From NCBI GenBank assembly GCA_030640215.1, contig DAOWJU010000205.1, positions 1 to 11,337 on the forward strand: a stretch of 11,337 bases of DNA, read 5' to 3'. A program made the translations under genes and the position numbers. Positions 1-9,784 of the stretch are shown here, in pieces; positions within the stretch are counted from its first letter, which is position 1, and each line of letters begins with the position of its first letter. The notes beneath the pieces are model-generated. The model saw only the letters and a program-made list of their open reading frames with translations, was not told the DNA's origin and did no database searches. This DNA is from Desulfuromonadales bacterium (GTDB taxonomy: Bacteria > Desulfobacterota > Desulfuromonadia > Desulfuromonadales > BM103).

Positions 1-537
1 CAAACGAAAATAACAGTCAGCCACCTCGTACTGCAACTGATCGTTTTCCGGGCCTGATTGGTCGAGCACCTTCTGATAGACCGCTATCGCCTGACTGCAA
101 TCTTTGAGACGGTACTTGTAAAGAACAGCAACCTGTTTTCGGGCCGGAACCACCTCCGCGGCCTCAGGATAATCTCGTTCCAGCAAAAGATAGGTCAATA
201 CGGCATCAGAATAGCGACCCAGGTACAAATCCTGGATTTCCGCTGCCTGAAAAAGCGACTGGGGAATCCGCACAAAATCAGGGTACTCATCGTGCAGTTG
301 CTCGAAAAGCTCAACTGCCTCGACGTACTTTCCTGCTTGTCTGAGTGCCAGGCCTTTCTGAAACGTCTCTTCGAGTCTCGTCTGCAGATTGGCATGATAC
401 CAAAAGCCACCGGCCGCAACCAGTAGTACAAATGTCAGAGCAAGAAAAACCCAGAGCCGTTTTTTAGGCGCCTTCCCCTGGCGCTTCAGCTCCGCCATCA
501 GGAGCTGTTTCTTCAATTTCTGGATTTCCTTCGTCAT
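1..537 (-). CDS. Membrane-anchored TPR-repeat protein (3' end beyond window)
   Basis: Reading the minus strand from the ATG at 537-535 gives an open frame of 179 codons that runs off the left edge with no stop. The start has a good ribosome binding site, AGAAGG, just upstream. The N-terminus (1-27) is short, charged and lysine-rich. One hydrophobic segment at about 28-46 ([19 protein letters not shown]) is a likely signal anchor that puts the rest in the periplasm. After it come helical repeats with TPR character: about 61-88 ([19 protein letters not shown]), 92-130 ([20 protein letters not shown]) and 134-167 ([12 protein letters not shown]). TPR proteins usually scaffold protein-protein contacts; the partner cannot be inferred here. 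The first 74 bases overlap the 3' end of gyrA, so it is probably the last cotranscribed and translationally coupled gene of the gyrase operon. The specific function is unknown. An internal Met at residue 14 is an alternative start with a poorer upstream site. Confidence 0.85.
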   Translation of the reverse strand, partial: MTKEIQKLKKQLLMAELKRQGKAPKKRLWVFLALTFVLLVAAGGFWYHANLQTRLEETFQKGLALRQAGKYVEAVELFEQLHDEYPDFVRIPQSLFQAAEIQDLYLGRYSDAVLTYLLLERDYPEAAEVVPARKQVAVLYKYRLKDCSQAIAVYQKVLDQSGPENDQLQYEVADCYFRL

Positions 538-2968
538 CTTCCTTCTCTGCCAGTTTGGCGACCGCAACAATCCTTTCATCCGCTTCCAGCACCATCAGGC
601 GTACGCCCATGGTGTTACGGCCGATGATCGAAAGGGCGCTGACACGGGTGCGTAACACCTTGCCGCGATCGGTAATAAACATAAGATCAGACTCGTTGTC
701 CACCAACTTGACATCAACCACCTGACCGTTACGACCACCGGTCTTAATGGTGATAATCCCTTTGCCGCCGCGACTCTGGACGCGATACTCATTGAGGCTG
801 GTACGCTTGCCGTAACCTGTCTCGGTGACAGTGACAAGGGTTGCCGAGGTCGCATCGGTGACCACTTCCATGCCGATGATTTTATCGCCACCCTCAAGCT
901 TCATACCACGCACACCACGGGCTGTACGGCCCATCGCCCGGGCGTCGGATTCGTTAAAACGAATCGACTTGCCATTGTGGCTAGCCAGGAGGATATCCAT
1001 GGAACCATCGGTCAGACGTGCCGAGATCAGGCTATCGTCTTCATCGATGGTTAAGGCGATGATGCCGCCCTGTCGTGGATGGGAATAGGCCATCAGGTCG
1101 GTTTTCTTGACTGTGCCCTTCTCGGTCGCGGTAATAATGAAACGGCCCTCGGTGAATTCCTTGACCGGCAGAATCGTCTTGACGCTTTCATCTTCTGCCA
1201 AGTTTAACAGGTTGACGACTGCCTTGCCGCGCGCAGCGCGGCCGCCCTGTGGAATTTCATGGACCTTGAGCCAGTAAACCTTGCCTTGGTTGGTAAAGAT
1301 CAACACATAGCTGTGGGTCGAGGCAATGAAGAGGTTTTCAACAAAATCCTCTTCCTTGGGGCGCATGCCGGTCGCGCCTTTACCGCCGCGTCTTTGCGCC
1401 CGGTAGAGCGAAACCGCGTTGCGCTTGATGTAACCGGAATGCGACACGGTAACCACCATATCTTCTTCGACGATCATGTCCTCGATGGAAAGGTCGGCTG
1501 CCACGGCGATAATCTCGGTGCGGCGCGGGTTACCGAAACGATCCTTGATATCTATCAGTTCGCCCTTGATGATCTTGAGGATCTCCAGTTCACTGGCGAG
1601 GATCTCCTTAAGTCTTTCGATCACGGCCAAAACCTGCTTGTACTCCTCCATGATCTTGTCGCGCTCAAGCCCGGTCAGGCGATGCAGGCGCATTTCGAGA
1701 ATCGCCTGAGCCTGGATCTCACTCAGTTCAAAACGGGAGATCAACCTTGCTTTGGCCTCGGCTGGATTGGCGCTGGACTTGATGACCTGGATCACCTCAT
1801 CCAAATTGTCCAGGGCAATCTTGAGGCCTTCGAGGATGTGGGCGCGGGCCTCGGCTTTCTTCAGCTCGAACAGGGTACGGCGAGTGACAATCTCCTTACG
1901 ATGCTCGATAAAGTAATCCAGCACCTCGCGCAGCGTCAGAATCTGCGGCTGTCCTTTGACAATCGCCAACATGATGATGCCGAAGGACGAATGCATCGCC
2001 GTCATCTTGTAAAGCTGGTTGAGTATCACCTGGGGAATGCTGTCGCGTTTCAGTTCAATAACGATGCGCATGCCATCACGATCCGACTCATCACGCAGGT
2101 CGGAAATTCCCTCTATTTTCTTATTTCGAACCAGATCGGCAATTTTTTCTATCAGGCGCGCCTTATTACCCTGGAAAGGGATCTCGGTAACGATAATACT
2201 CTCGCGACCGGTGCGGCTGTTCTGCTCGACCATCGCCTTGGCACGCATCGGAATGATGCCACGACCAGTGCGGTAAGCTTGCTGGATACTGTCCCGACCC
2301 ATGATGAAGCCGCCGGTGGGGAAGTCGGGACCGGGGACCAGCTCAAGCAGTGCCTCGGTCTCAAGTTTCGGATCATCGATCACCGCAATCAGGCCGTCGA
2401 TTACCTCACTCAGATTGTGCGGCGGGATCTTGGTCGCCATGCCGACCGCAATCCCCTCGGAACCATTGACCAGCAGGTTAGGGAACTTGCAGGGCAGCAC
2501 CAGAGGTTCTTCGAGAGAATCGTCGTAGTTGGGTCCGAACTCAACTGTCTCCTTGTCGAGATCGTTGAGCAGTTCATGAGCCAAGCGATCCATGCGGACT
2601 TCGGTATAACGCATAGCCGCCGCCGAGTCGCCGTCAACCGAACCGAAGTTGCCCTGACCGTCGACCAGCGGGTGGCGCATGGAGAAATCCTGAGCCATAC
2701 GAACAATGGTGTCATAGACCGCAGAGTCGCCATGGGGATGGTACTTACCAATCACGTCACCGACCACGCGGGCCGATTTTTTGTACGGCTTGTTGTAGTC
2801 GTTGTTCAGCTCATTCATGGCGAACAAGACTCGCCGATGAACCGGCTTGAGACCATCTCGCACGTCCGGCAGAGCCCGACCGACGATCACGCTCATCGCA
2901 TAATCCATGTAGGACTTGCGCATCTCGTCTTCAATATTGACGCTGACTTTGTTCTGTTCTGTAAGCAT
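464..2968 (-). CDS. gyrA: DNA gyrase subunit A
   Basis: Breakage-reunion subunit of the A2B2 type II topoisomerase that introduces negative supercoils using ATP. It is 834 residues and full length. The catalytic tyrosine is Tyr121 in AAAMRYTE, which attacks the DNA backbone. The quinolone-resistance region [11 protein letters not shown] carries Ser82 and Asp86, matching the susceptible Ser83/Asp87 of E. coli. The GyrA box QRRGGKG is at 525-531, and the C-terminal beta-pinwheel that wraps DNA follows, with a second related motif (QSRGGKG) later. The protein ends in a low-complexity acidic tail ([18 protein letters not shown]). The start ATG has a strong GGAGG site 10 bases upstream, but that site lies in a hairpin (see 2973-2991). 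gyrB is 93 bp upstream, across a small repeat region. The last 74 bases overlap the next gene. Identification is certain. Confidence 0.98.
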   Translation of the reverse strand: MLTEQNKVSVNIEDEMRKSYMDYAMSVIVGRALPDVRDGLKPVHRRVLFAMNELNNDYNKPYKKSARVVGDVIGKYHPHGDSAVYDTIVRMAQDFSMRHPLVDGQGNFGSVDGDSAAAMRYTEVRMDRLAHELLNDLDKETVEFGPNYDDSLEEPLVLPCKFPNLLVNGSEGIAVGMATKIPPHNLSEVIDGLIAVIDDPKLETEALLELVPGPDFPTGGFIMGRDSIQQAYRTGRGIIPMRAKAMVEQNSRTGRESIIVTEIPFQGNKARLIEKIADLVRNKKIEGISDLRDESDRDGMRIVIELKRDSIPQVILNQLYKMTAMHSSFGIIMLAIVKGQPQILTLREVLDYFIEHRKEIVTRRTLFELKKAEARAHILEGLKIALDNLDEVIQVIKSSANPAEAKARLISRFELSEIQAQAILEMRLHRLTGLERDKIMEEYKQVLAVIERLKEILASELEILKIIKGELIDIKDRFGNPRRTEIIAVAADLSIEDMIVEEDMVVTVSHSGYIKRNAVSLYRAQRRGGKGATGMRPKEEDFVENLFIASTHSYVLIFTNQGKVYWLKVHEIPQGGRAARGKAVVNLLNLAEDESVKTILPVKEFTEGRFIITATEKGTVKKTDLMAYSHPRQGGIIALTIDEDDSLISARLTDGSMDILLASHNGKSIRFNESDARAMGRTARGVRGMKLEGGDKIIGMEVVTDATSATLVTVTETGYGKRTSLNEYRVQSRGGKGIITIKTGGRNGQVVDVKLVDNESDLMFITDRGKVLRTRVSALSIIGRNTMGVRLMVLEADERIVAVAKLAEKEDDEGNPEIEETAPDGGAEAPGEGA

Positions 2969-2972
2969 TCTC

Positions 2973-2991
2973 GATTTTCCTCCGGAAAATC
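2973..2991 (-). promoter_or_regulatory. Hairpin sequestering the gyrA ribosome binding site
   Basis: On the transcribed strand GATTTTCC, loop GGA, then GGAAAATC form a perfect 8-bp stem with a 3-base loop. The gyrA ribosome binding site GGAGG (2983-2979) is made of the loop plus the first two bases of the 3' arm, so folding would hide it. The structure is seen directly; a regulatory role is inferred. The upstream arm can also pair with TGATTTTTCC (plus strand 3020-3029) with one bulge, which would release the site. Confidence 0.5.
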
Positions 2992-2992
2992 A

Positions 2993-3020
2993 GTGGCGCG
3001 TGGCGCATGGCGTGTGACGT
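2993..3020. repeat. Degenerate 7-bp tandem repeat, four units (GTGGCGC family)
   Basis: Four consecutive 7-base units on the plus strand: GTGGCGC, GTGGCGC, ATGGCGT, GTGACGT. The array sits in the gyrB-gyrA gap. It is bracketed by an imperfect inverted repeat, GGAAAATCA on the left (2984-2992) and TGATTTTTCC on the right (3020-3029). No protein is encoded. It looks like one half of a compact two-part intergenic repeat; whether it recurs elsewhere in the genome cannot be seen here. Confidence 0.65.
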
Positions 3021-3029
3021 GATTTTTCC

Positions 3030-3057
3030 CGCTAGCCGCGATCCGCTACTCGCTACA
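3030..3057. repeat. Degenerate 7-bp tandem repeat, four units (CGCTACT family)
   Basis: Four consecutive 7-base units on the plus strand: CGCTAGC, CGCGATC, CGCTACT, CGCTACA. It starts 9 bases after the GTGGCGC array and ends 4 bases before the gyrB stop codon. The same period but a different unit from its neighbour suggests a composite element, not a single expanded microsatellite. Confidence 0.6.
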
Positions 3058-3061
3058 TCGT

Positions 3062-6554
<3,493 letters not shown>

Positions 6555-6564
6555 ACGGCTATCA

Positions 6565-6600
6565 AGAAAAAAGCCTCAAATAATGCAAAGGCTTTTTTCT
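6565..6600 (-). terminator. Intrinsic terminator-like hairpin between dnaN and recF
   Basis: A perfect 12-bp inverted repeat, AGAAAAAAGCCT and AGGCTTTTTTCT, is separated by a 12-base loop. On the minus strand the 3' arm ends in a run of six T, as in a Rho-independent terminator. Because the A-run and T-run are part of the stem, it reads as a terminator in both directions. It starts 12 bases after the dnaN stop and ends 10 bases before the recF start. Confidence 0.65.
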
Positions 6601-6611
6601 AAAAATCCTGT

Positions 6612-7724
6612 TTAGAGTCGCATCGGCATGATAACAGCAAGATAGCCATCTTCATCGATCGGCTTAATCAATCCCGGCGAAAGATTATCCTTGAGAATCA
6701 TACAGATACTATCTTGATTCTGTACCTGCAGTATATCCAAGAGATAACGAGCGTTGAAACCAACTGAAAGCTCAGGACCCTGATATTCAATATCCAATTC
6801 TTCACGGGCGTCACCCAATTCTGGATTGGATGATGATACTTCAAGAAGGTTGTTTTTGAAGTTCATCTTCACACCACGCGATTTTTCACTGGATAGAATA
6901 ATCATGCGGCGTAAAGCATGCAGAAAAGGATAAACCGCGATTGTGGCTTTTTGTTCATTGGTCTTGGGAATAACCCGGCTATAGTCAGGAAATTCACCAT
7001 CAACGAGACGCATGATAATGACTGTTTTGTCCTTGCTGATCACAGCATTATTATCCATAAAACCCAGTTGCAGATCACCTTCGCCTTCTTCTGCAAGTTT
7101 TTTTAATTCGAGAATACCTTTACGCGGTAAAATGACACCTTTTGACAATTCCGAACTTTCTACAGCCTCAATTTCTTTGTCTATCATTGAAAGTCGGTGA
7201 CCATCTGTAGCAACTAGACGCAATTGCTTGGTATCTTCCTGAACCTGACAGAATATTCCATTCAGATTGTACTTACTCTCATCTTGAGAAACGGCGAAAA
7301 AAGTTTTCTCTATCATCTCCTTACAGAGTGAACTGCCAAGAGATATAAAATTTCCTTTCTCCGGCTTGGGAAAAGTTGGAAATTCATCAGCAGACAAACC
7401 AACAATATTAAACTGAGCCTTGCCGCATTCCACTTCTATCCAGCAATTATCCTTAGCATTAAAACTTATTTCGTTATCTGGCAGTTCTTTTATAATTTCA
7501 TAAAGTTTTTTAGCAGAGACAGTCACCTTACCCGGTTTGCGTATATTCGCCGGATAGGATGACTGCATACCAACTTCAAGATCTGTTGCTGTCAGATGTA
7601 GTTCACCATCTTTGCCTTCCAAAAGAACATTGGAAAGAACCGGTATGGTGTTGCGTTTTTCAACAATCCCCTGGACTCTGGCCAGTCCTTTGAGAAAAAC
7701 CTCTTTTTCGACAGTGAAATTCAT
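6612..7724 (-). CDS. dnaN: DNA polymerase III beta subunit (sliding clamp)
   Basis: Ring-shaped homodimeric clamp that tethers DNA polymerase III to the template and recruits other replication and repair proteins. The chosen start (ATG 7724-7722, MNFTVEKEVF) gives 370 residues, the usual clamp length. An in-frame ATG 18 bases upstream is unlikely because GGAGGAGG sits between the two, 5 bases before the chosen one. Recognisable features are the N-terminal LKGLARVQGIVEKRNTIPVLSNVLLE, the motif LTATDLEVGM in the first clamp domain and the conserved C-terminal VIMPMRL that lines the partner-binding pocket. The upstream gap holds the candidate unwinding site of the origin, so the dnaN leader transcript would cross or begin in it. 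Base composition is clearly more AT-rich than in gyrA and gyrB. Confidence 0.97.
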   Translation of the reverse strand: MNFTVEKEVFLKGLARVQGIVEKRNTIPVLSNVLLEGKDGELHLTATDLEVGMQSSYPANIRKPGKVTVSAKKLYEIIKELPDNEISFNAKDNCWIEVECGKAQFNIVGLSADEFPTFPKPEKGNFISLGSSLCKEMIEKTFFAVSQDESKYNLNGIFCQVQEDTKQLRLVATDGHRLSMIDKEIEAVESSELSKGVILPRKGILELKKLAEEGEGDLQLGFMDNNAVISKDKTVIIMRLVDGEFPDYSRVIPKTNEQKATIAVYPFLHALRRMIILSSEKSRGVKMNFKNNLLEVSSSNPELGDAREELDIEYQGPELSVGFNARYLLDILQVQNQDSICMILKDNLSPGLIKPIDEDGYLAVIMPMRL

Positions 7725-7745
7725 AATGGCCTCCTCCATCAACAG

Positions 7746-7782
7746 GTTATACTTATATTTAATAACTAATAAATTAAAAAGA
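7746..7782. other. AT-rich DNA unwinding element candidate
   Basis: This 37-bp run is nearly free of G and C (TTATACTTATATTTAATAAC and onward). It lies directly beside the DnaA-trio triplets on the side away from the DnaA boxes, where strand opening starts in origins of this design. It ends just before the dnaN ribosome binding site. Confidence 0.55.
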
Positions 7783-7801
7783 TAGTAGTAGTAATAGGGC
7801 C
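7783..7801 (-). promoter_or_regulatory. DnaA-trio array with adjacent GC cluster
   Basis: On the minus strand GGCC is followed by CTA TTA CTA CTA CTA. The complementary strand therefore reads 3'-GAT AAT GAT GAT GAT-5', matching the DnaA-trio rule 3'-(G/A)A(T/A)-5' five times in a row. Such triplets bind DnaA as a filament on one strand of the melting origin. The array closely resembles the Bacillus subtilis trio run. It is followed by AT-rich DNA and preceded by a box-like 9-mer. Confidence 0.7.
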
Positions 7802-7810
7802 TGTTAATTA
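7802..7810 (-). promoter_or_regulatory. Degenerate DnaA box next to the trio array
   Basis: TAATTAACA on the minus strand differs from TTWTNCACA at two positions. It is called only because it directly abuts the GC cluster and trios, where a guiding DnaA box is expected. Confidence 0.4.
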
Positions 7811-7828
7811 GTTTAAAAGCTATTTTTC

Positions 7829-7842
7829 TTGATAAATATCAA
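7829..7842. promoter_or_regulatory. Perfect FNR-type palindrome (TTGATNNNNATCAA)
   Basis: TTGATAAATATCAA matches the FNR/ANR/DNR-family consensus exactly. The symmetry extends one base each side (CTTGATA, TT, TATCAAG on the minus strand). It could be an operator for a Crp/Fnr-type regulator, or it may arise from the overlapping IHF-consensus sequence. Which protein binds, if any, cannot be decided from sequence. Confidence 0.4.
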
Positions 7843-7849
7843 GTATTTA
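7837..7849 (+). promoter_or_regulatory. IHF-consensus site in the origin
   Basis: TATCAAGTATTTA is an exact match to WATCAANNNNTTR, with A-rich DNA upstream as at many IHF sites. IHF bends DNA at the E. coli origin and helps strand opening. Here the site lies between the consensus DnaA box and the trio array, a sensible position for such a bend. It overlaps the FNR-type palindrome by six bases. Confidence 0.45.
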
Positions 7850-7874
7850 TATGTCTTAAAACTTACGGTAAAAA
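7846..7874 (-). promoter_or_regulatory. Candidate dnaN promoter
   Basis: On the minus strand TATAAA is a good -10 match, with a weak -35 (TTTTTA) 17 bases upstream. In DNA this AT-rich such matches arise easily, so support is limited. If real, the start point would fall in the FNR/IHF palindrome and the leader would run through the trio array. Confidence 0.25.
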
Positions 7875-7886
7875 CTGTTTATGAAA

Positions 7887-7895
7887 TGTGTATAA
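7887..7895 (-). promoter_or_regulatory. DnaA box (TTATACACA)
   Basis: TTATACACA on the minus strand fits the relaxed DnaA box consensus TTWTNCACA at every position and differs from TTATCCACA by one base. It lies about 77 bases from the degenerate box that abuts the trio array and has the same orientation. Confidence 0.65.
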
Positions 7896-7920
7896 AAGAA
7901 GTTTTTAAAAAAGTCTCCTT

Positions 7921-7929
7921 TTATCCCCA
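7921..7929 (+). promoter_or_regulatory. Near-consensus DnaA box (TTATCCCCA)
   Basis: TTATCCCCA on the plus strand has one mismatch to TTATCCACA. It lies 26 bases after the dnaA stop, opposite in orientation to the TTATACACA box. Confidence 0.45.
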
Positions 7930-7954
7930 GACTATACCCTTGCTTATAAACAAC

Positions 7955-9310
7955 TTATCCATTGGTTAATTCTTTTCTTAAATTTTCAATGGTGGTACGC
8001 AGCTGAAAATCTTCTTCTATCAGCTTTTCTATCTTGCGAATAGCATGGATGATTGTTGAATGATCCTTGCCACCAAAACGGTCACCTATTTCTGGATAGG
8101 AGGAAGATGTCAGTTGTCGTGAAAGATACATGGCTATCTGCCTGGGCAGTACAACGGCTTTAAGCCTTTTCGCTGACTTCATGTCAGATATTTTCATGTT
8201 GAAATGAACACTGACTCTTTTCAGAATTTCTTCCACTGATAGTTCGCGATTACGCTCTACGAGGATATCTTTGAGTACATCACGAGCCATCTCCAGTGAT
8301 ACAGGCACAGCTGTCAGGCTGGCATAGGCTCCAATTCTTATCAGATAACCTTCCAGTTCCCGGACATTATTACAAATAGAATTGGCCAGAAATAGAGCAA
8401 CATCCTCGGGAAGTTTAATACTGTTATGCTCGGCTTTCATTTTAAGAATAGCTAATTTTGTTTCCACGTCCGGCGGTTGAATATCGGCAATTAAACCCCA
8501 CTCAAATCGGGATCGTAATCTCTCCTCGAGTCCGGGAATATCTTTCGGAAATTTATCAGAAGTAACAATGATCTGTTTATGTGAATCGTAAAGAGCATTG
8601 AAAGTATGGAAAAACTCTTCCTGGGTTCGTTCCTTGCCAGCTATAAACTGAATATCATCGATCATAATAACATCCATGGAACGAAACTTATTACGAAATT
8701 CGTCCATGCGATTATAACGCAATGAATTGATCAGTTCATTCATGAATTTTTCGGAAGTGTAGTAACATATCCGCATTTGCGGCGATTTTTTAAGAATGGC
8801 GTTGCCTATAGCATTCACCAGATGGGTTTTGCCTAAACCGACACCGCCGTAGATAAAGAGTGGATTATAGGTCGTTGCTGGGTTGTTGGCCACAGCCATG
8901 GCGGCAGCGTAAGCAAATTGATTCGATGAACCCGCTACAAACTCGTCAAAGGTATATTTACGATTCAGGTTTATATCAGCTGAATAACTGTTTTTGATTG
9001 TTTTTTGTTTAACCACAGTCGGAGTTGCTATCTCTGCAGCTGTGGTTTTTTGCGGAATACTCTCTCTTACTTTATTGTCAATAGTGAATTGAATTCGATA
9101 GGTTACAGCAGAGAGTTCGGAGAGAATTTTTTGTATAAGCTTGCTGTAATTTTCTTTAACCCAGTCAAGAACAAACCGGTTGGGCACTTCCAGATAAACC
9201 ATATCCTGCTCGATCTTGACGAGTTTCAATGGTTTTATCCAGGTTGAAAAGTGCTGAGGACTGAGATTCAGTTCCAGATGTGCAAGTGTGTCATCCCAGA
9301 GTTTACTCAT
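7955..9310 (-). CDS. dnaA: Chromosomal replication initiator DnaA
   Basis: AAA+ ATPase that binds DnaA boxes, opens the origin and loads the replicative helicase. It is 451 residues with all four domains. Domain I (1-70) contains HFSTWIKPLKL and PNRFVLDWVKENY, used for self-contact and helicase contact. A variable linker follows (about 75-115). Domain III has Walker A GGVGLGKT (155-162), Walker B DVIMIDDIQ (213-221) and the arginine-rich ERLRSRFEWGL (263-273). Domain IV (about 358-451) ends with the DNA-binding signature GGKDHSTIIHA (413-423). The start MSKLWDDTLAHL aligns with known DnaA N-termini, although no strong ribosome binding site precedes it. DnaA boxes lie both upstream and downstream of the gene, which suggests autoregulation and a bipartite origin. 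Confidence 0.98.
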   Translation of the reverse strand: MSKLWDDTLAHLELNLSPQHFSTWIKPLKLVKIEQDMVYLEVPNRFVLDWVKENYSKLIQKILSELSAVTYRIQFTIDNKVRESIPQKTTAAEIATPTVVKQKTIKNSYSADINLNRKYTFDEFVAGSSNQFAYAAAMAVANNPATTYNPLFIYGGVGLGKTHLVNAIGNAILKKSPQMRICYYTSEKFMNELINSLRYNRMDEFRNKFRSMDVIMIDDIQFIAGKERTQEEFFHTFNALYDSHKQIIVTSDKFPKDIPGLEERLRSRFEWGLIADIQPPDVETKLAILKMKAEHNSIKLPEDVALFLANSICNNVRELEGYLIRIGAYASLTAVPVSLEMARDVLKDILVERNRELSVEEILKRVSVHFNMKISDMKSAKRLKAVVLPRQIAMYLSRQLTSSSYPEIGDRFGGKDHSTIIHAIRKIEKLIEEDFQLRTTIENLRKELTNG

Positions 9311-9361
9311 ACCGGCATCAAGTCTTTGCTCAAATTTTAGAAGGATACTGTAGTATTGGAT

Positions 9362-9370
9362 TTATCCACA
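9362..9370 (+). promoter_or_regulatory. Perfect DnaA box (TTATCCACA)
   Basis: Exact match to the strong DnaA box TTATCCACA, 52 bases upstream of the dnaA start codon. In this position it could serve dnaA autoregulation as well as the origin. Confidence 0.8.
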
Positions 9371-9384
9371 AACTTTTAAACAAC

Positions 9385-9393
9385 CGTGGATAA
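9385..9393 (-). promoter_or_regulatory. Near-perfect inverted DnaA box (TTATCCACG)
   Basis: On the minus strand TTATCCACG has one mismatch, in the last base. It forms an inverted pair with the perfect box, 14 bases apart. Confidence 0.6.
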
Positions 9394-9537
9394 CTTAAAA
9401 AAGACCCAAAAAACAGATAGTTAGACAAAAAACAAACAGGTGAAACGCGATGACAAAGACTAGCAGAGGATTTTTATTATTGCAAGTCAAAATTCAGTTA
9501 AGAAGAACAACTTAAAAAGCCGATACACTTTTCTTTC

Positions 9538-9567
9538 TTGACTTTGTTTTACAGTTATGCTTAAAAG
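9538..9567 (+). promoter_or_regulatory. Probable rpmH promoter
   Basis: TTGACT (9538-9543, five of six to the sigma-70 -35) is followed by TTAAAA after 17 bases or TAAAAG after 18. Transcription would start about 45 bases before the rpmH ATG. It is the best promoter-like pair in this gap. Confidence 0.5.
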
Positions 9568-9619
9568 TGCTGTTCACAAAAGCCACCACCTATTCGGGTA
9601 AACAGGAGATATAACAGTC

Positions 9620-9769
9620 ATGAAGCGTACTTATCAACCAAGTAAAGTCAGCCGCAAGCGTACTCACGGTTTCCGTAAGCGTATGCGTTCAAAGGGTGGT
9701 TCTAATACAATAAAGCGTCGGCGTGCTCGGGGTCGTAAGTCCCTGTCTGTGTCGATTCCGATCAAGTAA
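9620..9769 (+). CDS. rpmH: 50S ribosomal protein L34
   Basis: Small, very basic protein of the large ribosomal subunit, 49 residues. [21 protein letters not shown] and KGG followed by RRRARGRK are the conserved L34 blocks. The family is usually 44-46 residues; here a short tail after GRK (SLSVSIPIK) makes it slightly longer. The ribosome binding site AGGAG lies 11 bases before the ATG, a bit far but clear. It is the first gene of the rightward block and is followed 15 bases later by rnpA, the usual pairing. Confidence 0.97.
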   Translation: MKRTYQPSKVSRKRTHGFRKRMRSKGGSNTIKRRRARGRKSLSVSIPIK

Positions 9770-9784
9770 TAGCAAACCAAACGT

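Larger units (their letters stand above)
7725..7954. other. oriC: Candidate replication origin (oriC) with unwinding site, dnaA-dnaN gap
   Basis: The 230-bp gene-free stretch is very AT-rich. Along the minus strand, in order, it holds: an inverted near-match box TGGGGATAA, a consensus DnaA box TTATACACA, an IHF-consensus site overlapping a perfect FNR-type palindrome, a degenerate DnaA box TAATTAACA, GGCC, five DnaA-trio triplets, an almost GC-free run (7746-7782) and the dnaN ribosome binding site. Box, GC cluster, trios and AT-rich DNA in this order is the layout of the basal unwinding system described in Bacillus subtilis. Function is inferred from motif order and gene context; no protein is encoded. 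Confidence 0.75.
9311..9619. other. Divergent dnaA-rpmH intergenic region, second DnaA-box cluster
   Basis: This 309-bp stretch has no convincing gene. Near dnaA it holds a perfect DnaA box and an inverted near-perfect one, then three six-base A-tracts (9397-9402, 9408-9413, 9427-9432), and near rpmH a sigma-70-type promoter. No trio run like that in the dnaA-dnaN gap is seen. It probably carries the dnaA promoter, but no clear -10/-35 pair could be picked. A 21-codon frame at 9450-9515 is not called. Confidence 0.6.

Noticed and set aside
2700..2735. Possible quinolone-resistance change in GyrA
   Set aside because: Ser82 and Asp86 (equivalent to E. coli Ser83 and Asp87) are the usual susceptible residues, so nothing unusual is present.
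1259..3022. A 587-codon open frame on the plus strand opposite gyrA
   Set aside because: It lies almost wholly antisense to a certain gyrA. The translation has no recognisable family or domain pattern, and it ends in the repeat region. It is best explained as a shadow of the coding strand.
7902..7933. Possible dnaA terminator (AGTCT ... AGACT followed by a T-run, minus strand)
   Set aside because: The stem is only five base pairs with a 12-base loop, too weak to call; it also overlaps a near-consensus DnaA box.
9345..9356. Small palindrome ATACTGTAGTAT upstream of dnaA
   Set aside because: Only five base pairs per arm and no match to an operator I know; expected by chance in AT-rich DNA.
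9450..9515. A 21-codon frame (MTKTSRGFLLLQ...) with AGGTG 7 bases upstream
   Set aside because: Too short to support, no resemblance to a known small protein, and it lies upstream of the probable rpmH promoter. Conservation in relatives would be needed to revive it.
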